This document shows positions 1-7,714 of a stretch of DNA of 64,000 nucleotides, piece after piece. Position numbers and translations under genes: made by a program. How positions within the stretch are numbered: position 1 is the first letter of the stretch; each line of letters starts with the position of its first letter. The stretch is taken from positions 1,240,001-1,304,000 of the forward strand of contig OZ244068.1 in NCBI GenBank assembly GCA_965215615.1. The letters are read 5' to 3'. This DNA comes from CBDATA01 sp965215615. GTDB lineage: Bacteria; Acidobacteriota; Vicinamibacteria; Marinacidobacterales; Marinacidobacteraceae. Below the pieces are notes generated by a model, which was not told the DNA's origin, ran no database searches, and saw only the letters and a list, made by a program, of their open reading frames with translations.

Positions 1-196
1 GGGGCCTTTCGGACGGCGAGCCGATCCCGGCCGGAGGGACGGCGAGCGTGGTGGGGCCACAGCAGCATTCGACGACACACTCGCCGCATTCCGGGTGGCA
101 ATCCATCCCCAGCATGGGAGTCGTGGGGAGGCCGGCTCCGGCCAGATACGCCGAGACGGTGAGCGCGGCGAGTCCGACGCGGAGGATCGCGGTCAT
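1..196 (-). CDS. Cysteine-rich secreted small protein (C-terminus beyond window)
   Basis: The minus strand has ATG at 196 and stays open to base 1, so 65 residues are visible and the C-terminus is outside the window. The first ~22 residues are hydrophobic and small, like a signal peptide. Around residues 33-47 lies a dense cluster, CHPECGECVVECCCG, with six cysteines in fourteen residues and one His; metal binding or disulphides are possible but unproven. Its start overlaps the stop of the PQQ propeller gene (ATGA, 193-196), so the two are probably co-translated. I do not recognise a family. Confidence 0.6.
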   Translation of the reverse strand, partial: MTAILRVGLAALTVSAYLAGAGLPTTPMLGMDCHPECGECVVECCCGPTTLAVPPAGIGSPSERP

Positions 197-1425
197 GGCT
201 TGATCGCCCAGCCGAACAGGATGTCCTGGTCACGGACATAGAGCCGTCCATTCGCCACCACCGGGTGGCTCCAGAGTTCCCGGCCGGACCGGTCCGCCTC
301 CGGGAACGCGAAGCGGCCGCGTTCGAGGTATCCGCTCCGGGAAGGCTCCATCAGGCCGACATCCCCGTCTTCGCTGACCAGATACAGCCGTCCGTCGGCG
401 AAAGCGAGCGATCCCTTCGGGAAACCGCGATCACGCCAGAAGAGCTCTCCGCTGTCCACCCGGAGCGCGCTCAGGATCGCGCCCGAAAACCCGTAGAGCA
501 CTCCCTCGTGGAAGATCGGGGTCATGTGGTGGGCGCGGAGGTTCCTCGTGAACCAGGCTTCTTCGGCGGTGACCTCTCCGCCGGAGCCGGCCCGCAGTTC
601 GATCAACCCGCCGCCAGTCCCGTAATCCGAGGTCACGAAAAGTTGCGCCACTCCGTCCCGGTTCGAAATCAGGACCGGGGTCGCGATGTTGGCCGTTCCG
701 TTGGAGGCGCGGTCGTAACTCCACAGCACCGCGCCATCCGAAGGCCGGATTCCCACTGCCCGGTCGCCGCTGAAAAACGCCACGTGGGGCGCACCTTCGA
801 GATCGATCGGGATCGGGGAGGCGTATCCCGCCTCGTCGCCGGCGGCGGTCCAGAGCACCTCGCCGGTGTTCCGGTCGAGTGCTGCGAAGCCGGCACGCCG
901 GGCACCTGGAGAGACCAGAATGCGGTCTTCCAGCACCAGCGGCGACTCGCTGATGCCCCAACTGATGTTGCGGGCACCGAAATGCTCCAGCAGGTCGAGC
1001 GTCCAGACGATCTGCCCGGTCGCTGCGTCGAGAACGCTCAACTGGCCGCGGGCCCCGAGCGCGTGGACCCGTCCGTGGGCGACCGTGGGAACGCTCCGCG
1101 GGCCGTCGCCGCGCCAGTCGTTGTATTCGTCCGAATGCGGGGTGGACCAGAGGATGGCACCGGTGGCTTCGTCCAGCGCGAAAACCCATTCCCGGCCGGA
1201 GACGCTGCCGAGCGTCAGGATCCGGCCGTCCGCGATCGCGATGGACGAAAACCCTTCGCCGATCCCACGTGCCCGGAAAACGAGCTCGGGGCCGCCCGCC
1301 GGCCATTCGCGAAGCAGCCCGGTCTCCCGCGAAATTCCGTCGCGGTTCGGGCCCCGCCACTGCGGCCAGTCCTCGGCGGCTGCCGACCCGGAAACAAGGG
1401 CGAAAAGGAGGACGAAGCGCGACAT
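193..1425 (-). CDS. Secreted PQQ-like (BamB-type) beta-propeller protein
   Basis: This is a 410-residue protein with an N-terminal signal peptide (about residues 1-17, ending AAA before EDWPQWRGPNRDG). The WPQWRGPNRDG opening is typical of exported PQQ-binding-like propellers. Repeats of the type ALDxxTGEVLW recur through the chain, for example ALDEATGAILW, VLDAATGQIVW and ALDRNTGEVLW, which is the classic blade signature. The protein probably sits in the periplasm or at the surface. No dehydrogenase motif was seen, so a structural or binding role is as likely as an enzymatic one. It is coupled by ATGA to the Cys-rich protein downstream. Confidence 0.85.
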   Translation of the reverse strand: MSRFVLLFALVSGSAAAEDWPQWRGPNRDGISRETGLLREWPAGGPELVFRARGIGEGFSSIAIADGRILTLGSVSGREWVFALDEATGAILWSTPHSDEYNDWRGDGPRSVPTVAHGRVHALGARGQLSVLDAATGQIVWTLDLLEHFGARNISWGISESPLVLEDRILVSPGARRAGFAALDRNTGEVLWTAAGDEAGYASPIPIDLEGAPHVAFFSGDRAVGIRPSDGAVLWSYDRASNGTANIATPVLISNRDGVAQLFVTSDYGTGGGLIELRAGSGGEVTAEEAWFTRNLRAHHMTPIFHEGVLYGFSGAILSALRVDSGELFWRDRGFPKGSLAFADGRLYLVSEDGDVGLMEPSRSGYLERGRFAFPEADRSGRELWSHPVVANGRLYVRDQDILFGWAIKP

Positions 1426-1435
1426 CCCTCGCAGT

Positions 1436-2221
1436 CTAGCCGCCGGTCCTCAGGGGCGGCCAGGGGAAGAAGGCGCTGGTCCGCCGAGTGTATTCCCGGT
1501 AGCCGGGGCGGCTTTCGACCAGTCCCTTTTCGAGAAGCGTCACCCCCGAGACCCGCAGGAGCAGGAAGTTCATCAGCAAGGGAGACAGGAGGGGCAGAAG
1601 GCCCGCCCCGGCCCCTAGCGCGAAAAAACCGAAGCCCCACCAGAGCGTCGCGTCGCCGAAGTAGTTCGGGTGCCGGGTGTACCGCCAGAGGCCCCGGTCC
1701 ATCACCTTGCCGGCGTTCGCCGGGTCCTTGCGAAAGCGGGTGAGCTGGAGATCGCCGACCGCTTCGAAGAGGAATCCGGTTGCAAACAGCAGCAGGCCGA
1801 GCCAGTCGGATGCCGACCAGGGAGCGTCCGACCGCTGGATCTCGAGGAGCGGCACGGCGATGAGCCACATCAGGAATGCCTGGAGCCAGAAGACGGTCCC
1901 CAGCGAGACGAGGGGGAACTTCCGGCCCCATTTGCGGCGCATCGCCTGGTAGCGCGGGTCTTCACCGCGGCCGTGGTTGCGGACCCCGATGTGGATCGCA
2001 AGCCGCGCCCCCCAGAGCGTCACGAGCAGCGGGACGAGAGTCGCCCGGAGCGAGTCCGCATCGCCGATCTCGCGGTAGAGCCAGGCGAGCGCGGTGAACC
2101 CGAGGCCCCAGAAGATGTCCACGATGGAGGCATCGCGGCGGGCGAGGCTCAGCAGCCAGAGCGAGAAGGTCAGGCCGAGCGCCGCGAGCAGCCCCGGTGT
2201 CGCGAGATCGAAAAAGCTCAT
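1436..2221 (-). CDS. DUF1295 membrane protein (steroid 5-alpha-reductase-like)
   Basis: The ATG at 2221 gives 261 residues starting MSFFDLATPG. It has six to seven hydrophobic segments and the family signature near the C-terminus, GLWRYTRHPNYFGD, where Arg/His/Pro/Asn/Tyr mark the cofactor-binding part of isoprenylcysteine methyltransferase and 5-alpha-reductase-like membrane enzymes. The open frame runs further upstream, but that extension overlaps the DUF1475-like gene and lacks membrane character, so the internal ATG is chosen; it overlaps that gene's stop (ATGA). It is the last gene of the lipid operon and is often found beside cyclopropane synthase. A role in fatty-acid reduction or modification is inferred. 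Confidence 0.85.
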   Translation of the reverse strand: MSFFDLATPGLLAALGLTFSLWLLSLARRDASIVDIFWGLGFTALAWLYREIGDADSLRATLVPLLVTLWGARLAIHIGVRNHGRGEDPRYQAMRRKWGRKFPLVSLGTVFWLQAFLMWLIAVPLLEIQRSDAPWSASDWLGLLLFATGFLFEAVGDLQLTRFRKDPANAGKVMDRGLWRYTRHPNYFGDATLWWGFGFFALGAGAGLLPLLSPLLMNFLLLRVSGVTLLEKGLVESRPGYREYTRRTSAFFPWPPLRTGG

Positions 2222-2547
2222 CGGTCGCGCCGCAGGAAATCCTCGGCCGAGCTTCCCGCCGGCATCCGGTAGAGGCGGATCAGCAGGTACGCCGAGATCG
2301 CGATCGTGCCGAGTCCCATGACCAGCAAGAACCAGAGCGCCCGACGGGGGAAGGTCCGCTCCTGGTACGCGATCCAGAGGTACGCGATCAGGAAGCCGAA
2401 GTAGGCATCGGCGAGGGTCGCCCGGAACCACGGGTGGGGCCAGAGAACCGCCCCCGCCTCGAAGATGCCCCGGTCGAGGATCGCGACCACCGTGAAGGCG
2501 ACCATCCCGAACAGGATGCCCCAGGCGACGATCTTGACAGCGGTCAT
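2218..2547 (-). CDS. Small membrane protein, DUF1475-like
   Basis: The ATG at 2547 gives 109 residues with three predicted membrane helices (about residues 4-25, 45-60 and 72-92) and a charged tail. Features such as WFRATLADAYFGFL and an IAYQERTF segment resemble the DUF1475 family from memory; no enzymatic motif is visible. The start shares one base with the stop of the methyltransferase upstream (TGATG), and its own stop overlaps the DUF1295 start, so it sits tightly inside the lipid operon. Function unknown; an accessory membrane subunit is possible. Confidence 0.7.
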   Translation of the reverse strand: MTAVKIVAWGILFGMVAFTVVAILDRGIFEAGAVLWPHPWFRATLADAYFGFLIAYLWIAYQERTFPRRALWFLLVMGLGTIAISAYLLIRLYRMPAGSSAEDFLRRDR

Positions 2548-3560
2548 CAAACAGCGCCCTTCGACCAGAGCGTCTGCGAGACGAACCACTCCCGGCCCCG
2601 GTTGTAGCCGAACATCTCGGCGCAGGCGAGGAAGAACAGCCGCCAGCGGTTCAGCGCCCGCTCCGGATCGCCGCCGGGATCGGAAGCGAGGGCCTGAAGC
2701 GCCTGCTCCCGCCTCGCGTCGAGACGGGCGAGCCACGCCCGGGCGGTCCGCTCGTAGTGGGTTCCGTCGAGTTTCCAGCGTGCTTCGAGATCCACCGGCC
2801 CCGCGAAGTGCTCCATCAGGGTTTCCGAGGGCATCACGCCCCCGGTGAAGAAGTGGCGCGCGATCCAGTCGCCGGATCCCCGGTCCTCGAAGAAATAGGG
2901 CCGCTCCCGGTGGCAGAAGACGTGGACGAAGAGCCGGCCCTCGGGAGCGAGCCAGCCCGCTATCCGCTCCAGCAACCGGGCGTAGTTGCGGGCGTGCTCG
3001 AACATCTCGATCGAGACCACCCGGTCGAACGTCCTGTCCGGATCGAAGTCGTTCATGTCGGCGGTCCGGACCGCGCCGTTCCCGAGGCCGCGCTCTTCGA
3101 GACGGCGACGGATGAAGTCGCCCTGCGAGCCGGAATTGGAAACCGCGAGGATCCGGCAGTTCGGGTAGTGCTTCGCGATCCAGAGGGTGAGTGATCCCCA
3201 GCCGCACCCGAGGTCGAGCACCTCCATGCCGTCCTCGATCCCGGCGCGCTCTGCGACCTGGGCGAGGGCGAGAGCCTCCGCGTCGTCGAGCGAATCGGTC
3301 CCCTCTGGCCAGTAGCAGCACGAATACTTCAGGTGCTCGCCGAGGACCGTCTCGAAGAAGGAGGCGGGAACCTCGTAATGCTGGGCATTCGCCGAAACCG
3401 TTTCGAGCGCGATCGGCCCACGCCGCATCTGCTGGACTACCTCCGCGGTTTCCACCGAACGGGACTCCCGGAGCCTTTCGGCGAGCAGCCGGCGCATCCC
3501 CCAGCGGGCCAGTGGATCGGGGACGAAGCCGCGCTCGGCGAGTTCGATACCCCAGCTCAC
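2547..3560 (-). CDS. SAM-dependent methyltransferase, short cyclopropane-synthase-like paralogue
   Basis: The GTG at 3560 gives 337 residues. The SAM motif is VLDLGCGWGSLTLWIA, and the region NAQHYEVPASFFETVLG followed by YSCCYWP matches the conserved active-site stretch of cyclopropane fatty acid synthases, including the Cys. It lacks the N-terminal ~70-80 residues of the full-length synthase encoded just upstream. Its GTG overlaps that gene's stop (GTGA). Having two such enzymes in series suggests two methyl transfers to a fatty acyl chain, as reported for furan or methyl-branched fatty acid pathways; the exact substrate is inferred. The C-terminal WRLFFLACAEMFGY segment also fits the family. 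Confidence 0.85.
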   Translation of the reverse strand: MSWGIELAERGFVPDPLARWGMRRLLAERLRESRSVETAEVVQQMRRGPIALETVSANAQHYEVPASFFETVLGEHLKYSCCYWPEGTDSLDDAEALALAQVAERAGIEDGMEVLDLGCGWGSLTLWIAKHYPNCRILAVSNSGSQGDFIRRRLEERGLGNGAVRTADMNDFDPDRTFDRVVSIEMFEHARNYARLLERIAGWLAPEGRLFVHVFCHRERPYFFEDRGSGDWIARHFFTGGVMPSETLMEHFAGPVDLEARWKLDGTHYERTARAWLARLDARREQALQALASDPGGDPERALNRWRLFFLACAEMFGYNRGREWFVSQTLWSKGAV

Positions 3561-4837
3561 GGGGGAGCTCCTGGCCGGGAAAAGAGAAGCTGGGCGGCGG
3601 TGATGATCCGCTCCTCGAACCCGCCCTCGCAATAAGCGAAGTAGAAACGCCACTTCCGCCGCTCCGGGGCGCCGAGGCCGAGCGCTTCGATTTCGTCTTC
3701 GCGCGCCTCGAACCGGGATCGCCAGAGTGCGAGCGTCCGGGCGTAGTGCGGGGTCAGATCCTCGAAGTGGAGGAGCCCCATGTCCCGGGTTTTCGCCACC
3801 GCGCGCTGGATGCGCCCGAACGAGGGGAGCAGGCCGCCCGGGAAGATGTGGCGCTGGATGAAGTCCACCGACCGGCGGTACTGCTCGTAGCGCTGGTCGG
3901 GCATCAGGATCGCCTGGATGAGCGCGAGGCCGCCGGGGGCGAGCAGGTCGGAGATCGCCTGGAAGTAGCGCGGCAGATAACGGTGGCCGACCGCCTCGAT
4001 CATCTCGATGGACGCGAGTTTGTCGAAGGAACCGGCGACGCGGGGGAGCGCCCGGTAGTCCTCGTGGAGGACGGTGACCCGGTCGGCGAGCCCCTGTTTT
4101 CGGACGAGTTCGGTCGCGTAGGCGAACTGCTCGCCAGAGACGGTGGTGGTGACTACCTCGCACCCGTAGTTCCCGGCGGCGTGGATCGCGAGCGACCCCC
4201 ATCCGGTTCCGATCTCGACCAGCCGGTCCCCCGGAGAGAGATGGAGCTTGCGGCAGACGAGGTCCAGTTTCTCCTGCTGGGCTTCCTCGAGGCTCGCCCC
4301 ATCGTTCGGAAAGACCGCACAGGAGTAGGTCATCCCCGGATCGAGAAACCTGGAGAAGAAGGAGTTCCCCCGGTCGTAGTGCGCTGCGATGTTCTTCCGG
4401 CTGCCCGATTCGGTGTTCGACCGGAGCAGGTGCCAGAGCCGGCGGAACGGCTTGGCGAAATGCGCGGCGCCCCCTTCGAGCCGCTCCATCGCTTCCTGGT
4501 TCCGGGCGAACACCCGGACTACCGCGGTGGGGTCGGGCGTGGTCCAAAGGCCCTCGCAAAAAGCCTCGGCGGCCCCGATCGTCCCACCCCCGGCGAACGC
4601 GATCCAGCAGGTGGGGTCCCGGATTTCGACCCGCGCTGCAAGGTCCGAATCCGGGTTTCCGAAAGTCTGGATCTGGTCATCCTCCACGATGTCGATCCGT
4701 CCGCGTTCGATCCCGCGGACCCGGTCCAGCACCAGCCGGCGCGCCACCCGTTCCCGCCACGGCCGCGTCCGGCCGGCGGGGATCAGGAGAGCGGCCGGCG
4801 GTCCGGATGCGGATGAACCGGGATTCCCTTCCACCAT
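3557..4837 (-). CDS. cfa: Cyclopropane-fatty-acyl-phospholipid synthase family protein
   Basis: This is a 426-residue full-length synthase. An N-terminal domain (to ~residue 140) precedes the active-site stretch NIAAHYDRGNSFFSRFLDPG and TYSCAVFP, the SAM-binding motif LVEIGTGWGSLAIHAA, and the SIEMIEAVGHRYLPRYF and VDFIQRHIFPGG signatures. It transfers a methylene from SAM onto an unsaturated phospholipid acyl chain at the membrane. The ATG at 4837 overlaps the upstream DUF1365 gene by 55 bases; a later GTG at VARRLVLDRV would remove the overlap and cannot be excluded. It lies in the middle of a six-gene operon that includes a second, shorter methyltransferase. Confidence 0.9.
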   Translation of the reverse strand: MVEGNPGSSASGPPAALLIPAGRTRPWRERVARRLVLDRVRGIERGRIDIVEDDQIQTFGNPDSDLAARVEIRDPTCWIAFAGGGTIGAAEAFCEGLWTTPDPTAVVRVFARNQEAMERLEGGAAHFAKPFRRLWHLLRSNTESGSRKNIAAHYDRGNSFFSRFLDPGMTYSCAVFPNDGASLEEAQQEKLDLVCRKLHLSPGDRLVEIGTGWGSLAIHAAGNYGCEVVTTTVSGEQFAYATELVRKQGLADRVTVLHEDYRALPRVAGSFDKLASIEMIEAVGHRYLPRYFQAISDLLAPGGLALIQAILMPDQRYEQYRRSVDFIQRHIFPGGLLPSFGRIQRAVAKTRDMGLLHFEDLTPHYARTLALWRSRFEAREDEIEALGLGAPERRKWRFYFAYCEGGFEERIITAAQLLFSRPGAPP

Positions 4838-5532
4838 AGTTTCACCGCCTCCCAGTGGATCCAGAGGACGATCCGGGCCGTCATCGCCGGAAAGCGCAGG
4901 AGCGCCCAGGCGAGCCGCCGGCCGGTGATCTCGCGCCGCTCCAGTGAGAGCGTCGCGTCGAATACCCGGACACCGTCCTTTCTGTTTTCGATATGGACCG
5001 AGAGCCGCTCCTCCGGCGGAGTGGTCCTCCAGCGGTACTCCATGTCCATCGGGAGGAAAGGGGAGACATGGAATTCCTTCTGGAGAGCGGCTTCCCCGGC
5101 TTCGAGCACATAGCAGTGCTGCTCGCCCCACGGGGTGTTGTTCACTTCGGCGACCAGCATTTCGACCCGTTCGCCCGCCCGGTCGAAGCAATAGTAGAAG
5201 CTGACCGGGTTGAAGCAATGCCCGAAGTAGCGCAGGTGGGTCAGGAGCCGGATCGGCCCCTCCGGCCGCTTTCCGGTCTCGGTACCGACGAGATCACGAA
5301 CCGCGGTTTCGAGGGGGGTTCGTGGATCGCCGAGGTGGTCGCGACGGTCGAGCCAGGCGAGATTCCGCCGGTGAACCGACCAGAACCAGCGCCGACGGAA
5401 CACGATGTCCAGCTCCCCGAGGTCGAGATACATGAGGAAGAGCGGGTAGTCGAACGCATGGGGTCGGGGTTCGAAGCGGCGATGGCGCACCCGTCCGATG
5501 TAGAGAGCGCTTGCGAGACGGGATTCGTTCAC
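4783..5532 (-). CDS. DUF1365 family protein
   Basis: The GTG at 5532 gives 249 residues. The sequence shows the DUF1365 hallmarks: an ALYIGRVRHRRFEPRPHAF start, RLLTHLRYFGHCFNPVSFYY in the middle, EVNNTPWGEQHCYVL, and a KEFHVSPFLPMDMEY stretch. The family accompanies a flavin oxidoreductase and cyclopropane synthase in many bacteria, usually under light or singlet-oxygen control, but its reaction is not established. The GTG overlaps the stop of the FAD gene (GTGA) and its 3' end overlaps the cfa start by 55 bases, which ties the three proteins to one pathway. Confidence 0.9.
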   Translation of the reverse strand: MNESRLASALYIGRVRHRRFEPRPHAFDYPLFLMYLDLGELDIVFRRRWFWSVHRRNLAWLDRRDHLGDPRTPLETAVRDLVGTETGKRPEGPIRLLTHLRYFGHCFNPVSFYYCFDRAGERVEMLVAEVNNTPWGEQHCYVLEAGEAALQKEFHVSPFLPMDMEYRWRTTPPEERLSVHIENRKDGVRVFDATLSLERREITGRRLAWALLRFPAMTARIVLWIHWEAVKLWWKGIPVHPHPDRRPLS

Positions 5533-6779
5533 GCCGGGACTCCCATCCGCCGCGCCACCTCGAGTGCGCTCACCACCCCGTCCTCGTGGAAGCCGTGGCC
5601 TCGCCAGGCCCCGGCGTAATGGATGCGGTCCCGGCCGCTCATGGCGGAGCAGCGCTGCTGGGCCGCGACCGCTGCCTGGTCGAAGTGTGGATGCTCGAAA
5701 TCGAAGCGGGCGAGAACCCGGTCGCTCGCGATCCGGTCTTCCAGGTTGAGGGAGACGCACCAGGTGGTTTTCGAGTCGAGACCCTGAAGCCGGTTCATGT
5801 TGTAGGTGACCGCGACCGGCCGGCCGGTTTCCCGGAGCGTCCGGTAATTCCAGCTCGCCCACGCCCGGCGGCTTTTCGGCAGCACGGAAACGTCGGTGTG
5901 GAGCGCTGCCGGATTCGGCTGGTAGCGGATCGCTCCGAGAACCTCGGCTTCTTCCGGAGTCGGAGAGTCCAGCATCCGGAGCGCCTGATCGGAGTGGGCG
6001 GCGACCACCACCTCTTCGAACACCTCCTTGCCCGCTTCGGTCAGGATTTCCACGCCTTCCTTTCGCCGCCGTAGCCGCCGGACTGGAGTCTTCTTCCGGA
6101 TCCGGTCGCGGAACGGGCGGATGAGGCGCTTCACGTACTCCTCCGATCCCCCCTGGATGACCCGCCAGACCGGCCTTTCGGAGTGGTCGAGGAGTCGGTG
6201 GTTATCGAGAAACCGTAACAGGAAGAGCGCCGGGGTCTCGAGGATCCGGCGCGGGTCGGCGGACCAGATCGCCGAGGTCAGCGGGATCAGGTATTGCTCC
6301 GCGAGCGCCGGGCTCAGGCGGCTCGCGGAAAGGAAATCAGCGAGTGTTCCTTTTCTGGCTTCGGCGATCCAGTGCTTCGCGGCCCGGTTGAAGCGCAGGA
6401 TGTCGGCGAGAAACCGGTAGTGGCGGGGACGCAGCAGATTGCTCCGCTGGGTGAAGAGAGTGTTCAGGTTGTCCCCGGCGAATTCGAGCCCGCTCCGCTC
6501 GCTCGCAAAGCTGAAACTCATGCTGGTCGGTTGGGAAGGAACACCGATCTCGTCGAGCAGCCGGACGAAGTTCGGGTAGTTCGGTTCGTTGAAGACGATG
6601 AAGCCGGCATCCACTGCGACCGGCCCCTCCGGCGAGGGAACCAGGGTGGTGACCGTGTGTCCACCCACCCGCGCACCGGCCTCGAAGACGGTGATCTCGT
6701 AGCGCGAGCGGAGGTAGTGCGCCGCGGCCAGCCCGGAGATACCCGCCCCCACGATGGCGACCCGTCGCCTCCCACTCAC
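5529..6779 (-). CDS. FAD-dependent amine-oxidase-like oxidoreductase (COG2907 type)
   Basis: This 416-residue flavoprotein opens with the Rossmann motif VAIVGAGISGLAAA and the GGHT loop of the NAD(P)-binding/amine-oxidase fold. The C-terminus has the FAD-closing motif HYAGAWRGHGFHEDG followed by SALEVARRM. The family is the first gene of the cfa/DUF1365 lipid cluster in many proteobacteria. The GTG start at 6779 lies about 7 nt below a candidate minus-strand -10 box, so the mRNA could be leaderless. The protein probably oxidises or desaturates the methylated acyl chain; this is inference from context. Confidence 0.88.
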   Translation of the reverse strand: MSGRRRVAIVGAGISGLAAAHYLRSRYEITVFEAGARVGGHTVTTLVPSPEGPVAVDAGFIVFNEPNYPNFVRLLDEIGVPSQPTSMSFSFASERSGLEFAGDNLNTLFTQRSNLLRPRHYRFLADILRFNRAAKHWIAEARKGTLADFLSASRLSPALAEQYLIPLTSAIWSADPRRILETPALFLLRFLDNHRLLDHSERPVWRVIQGGSEEYVKRLIRPFRDRIRKKTPVRRLRRRKEGVEILTEAGKEVFEEVVVAAHSDQALRMLDSPTPEEAEVLGAIRYQPNPAALHTDVSVLPKSRRAWASWNYRTLRETGRPVAVTYNMNRLQGLDSKTTWCVSLNLEDRIASDRVLARFDFEHPHFDQAAVAAQQRCSAMSGRDRIHYAGAWRGHGFHEDGVVSALEVARRMGVPA

Positions 6780-6785
6780 CGGCGA

Positions 6786-6828
6786 AGGATACCAAAACGG
6801 TCAAAACGATCACAAGATGTGATATGAT
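6786..6828. promoter_or_regulatory. Divergent promoter/operator between lipid operon and LitR-like regulator
   Basis: A perfect palindrome, ATCACA-AGA-TGTGAT, lies at 6809-6823. On the minus strand its TTGTGA half (6815-6810) can act as -35, with TATCCT (6791-6786) 18 bases on, placing the transcript start close to the GTG of the FAD gene. On the plus strand TATGAT (6823-6828) can act as -10 for the regulator. One bound dimer could therefore occlude both promoters. The palindrome and spacings are read directly; the promoter roles are inferred. Confidence 0.55.
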
Positions 6829-6850
6829 GCTCCCAATCGTGCTTCAAAAC

Positions 6851-7702
6851 ATGCAAAGCGTTCTCACGCCGGCGCAGCTTGCCGTTGCGATCGGGGTGAG
6901 CGAGTCCTCGGTGAAGCGCTGGATCGACGGGGGCCGCATCGTGGCGAGCCGTACCGCCGGGGGGCACCGGCGGGTGAGTGCCCGGGAGGCGGTCCGCTTC
7001 ATTCGCGACTCCGGAGTGGGAGTCGCTGGCCTCGGGTTGCCGGGTCTCGAAAGGGATCCGGGAGAAGCGCTTTTCGAACTCCTTCGGGACGGCCGCGCCC
7101 AGGAGGCGGCGGAGCTGCTCCAGGCGCGGTTTCTCGCCGGGGCGAGCGTGGCCGAGATCGTGGACGGCGCGCTGGTCACCGCGATGAAGCTGGCGGTCGA
7201 TCTCGATTGTCCCGAGGAGGAGGCGATCTTCGTGGAGCACCGGGTCACCGAAGCTGCAATCCAGGCATTCACCCGGCTGCGATCGCTGATCGCTCCGGCG
7301 ACGGATGAAAGCCGGCTCGCGATCGGTTGCGCGCCGGAAGGCGATCCCTACGTCCTTCCTTCGCTCGCGGTGGCTGCGGTCGTGGAAGACGAGGGGTTCC
7401 GGGCGGTGAACCTCGGCCCCGATACCCCGTTTTCGAGCCTCGTTCTCGGAGTTCGTTCCCTCCGCCCCCGCATCGTCTGGATCAGTTTCAGTTTCGTGGC
7501 CGAGCCGGAAAGGCAGCGGCAGGAAGTACTCACGCTCGCCCGGGAGGTCCGGGATCAGGGAGCGGTTCTCGTGGTCGGAGGGGCCCAGGTGGAGCGTCTC
7601 GCTCTCCGCCGCCAGAAATCGGTGTTTGTTGGGGCATCGATGGCGGAGTTGCGAGGCGTCCTCTGTGGGCTTGCGGTCGGAACGCCCGCCCCGAACGGTT
7701 AA
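6851..7702 (+). CDS. MerR/excisionase-HTH regulator with degenerate B12-binding domain (LitR/CarH-like)
   Basis: Residues ~1-45 form an excisionase/MerR-like HTH (SVLTPAQLAVAIGVSESSV, then GGRIVASRTAGGHRRV). A helical cap and a Rossmann-type cobalamin-binding fold follow (LGPDTPFSSL, VVGGAQV). In LitR/CarH the cobalamin ligand lies in an ExHxxG motif; here the aligned stretch is GDPYVLP, with Tyr for His, and the Trp-His pair of the cap is replaced by Asp-Cys, although the EH pair later in the cap is kept. ATG 6851 is preferred because a candidate -10 covers the earlier ATG at 6824, which would add nine residues. It probably controls the divergent lipid operon, perhaps without sensing light through B12. 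Confidence 0.8.
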   Translation: MQSVLTPAQLAVAIGVSESSVKRWIDGGRIVASRTAGGHRRVSAREAVRFIRDSGVGVAGLGLPGLERDPGEALFELLRDGRAQEAAELLQARFLAGASVAEIVDGALVTAMKLAVDLDCPEEEAIFVEHRVTEAAIQAFTRLRSLIAPATDESRLAIGCAPEGDPYVLPSLAVAAVVEDEGFRAVNLGPDTPFSSLVLGVRSLRPRIVWISFSFVAEPERQRQEVLTLAREVRDQGAVLVVGGAQVERLALRRQKSVFVGASMAELRGVLCGLAVGTPAPNG

Positions 7703-7714
7703 CCTCCCCGGCTC

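Noticed and set aside
4783..4837. Frameshift suspected at the 55-base DUF1365/cfa overlap
   Set aside because: Both proteins read cleanly to expected ends; overlap or an alternative later start explains it.
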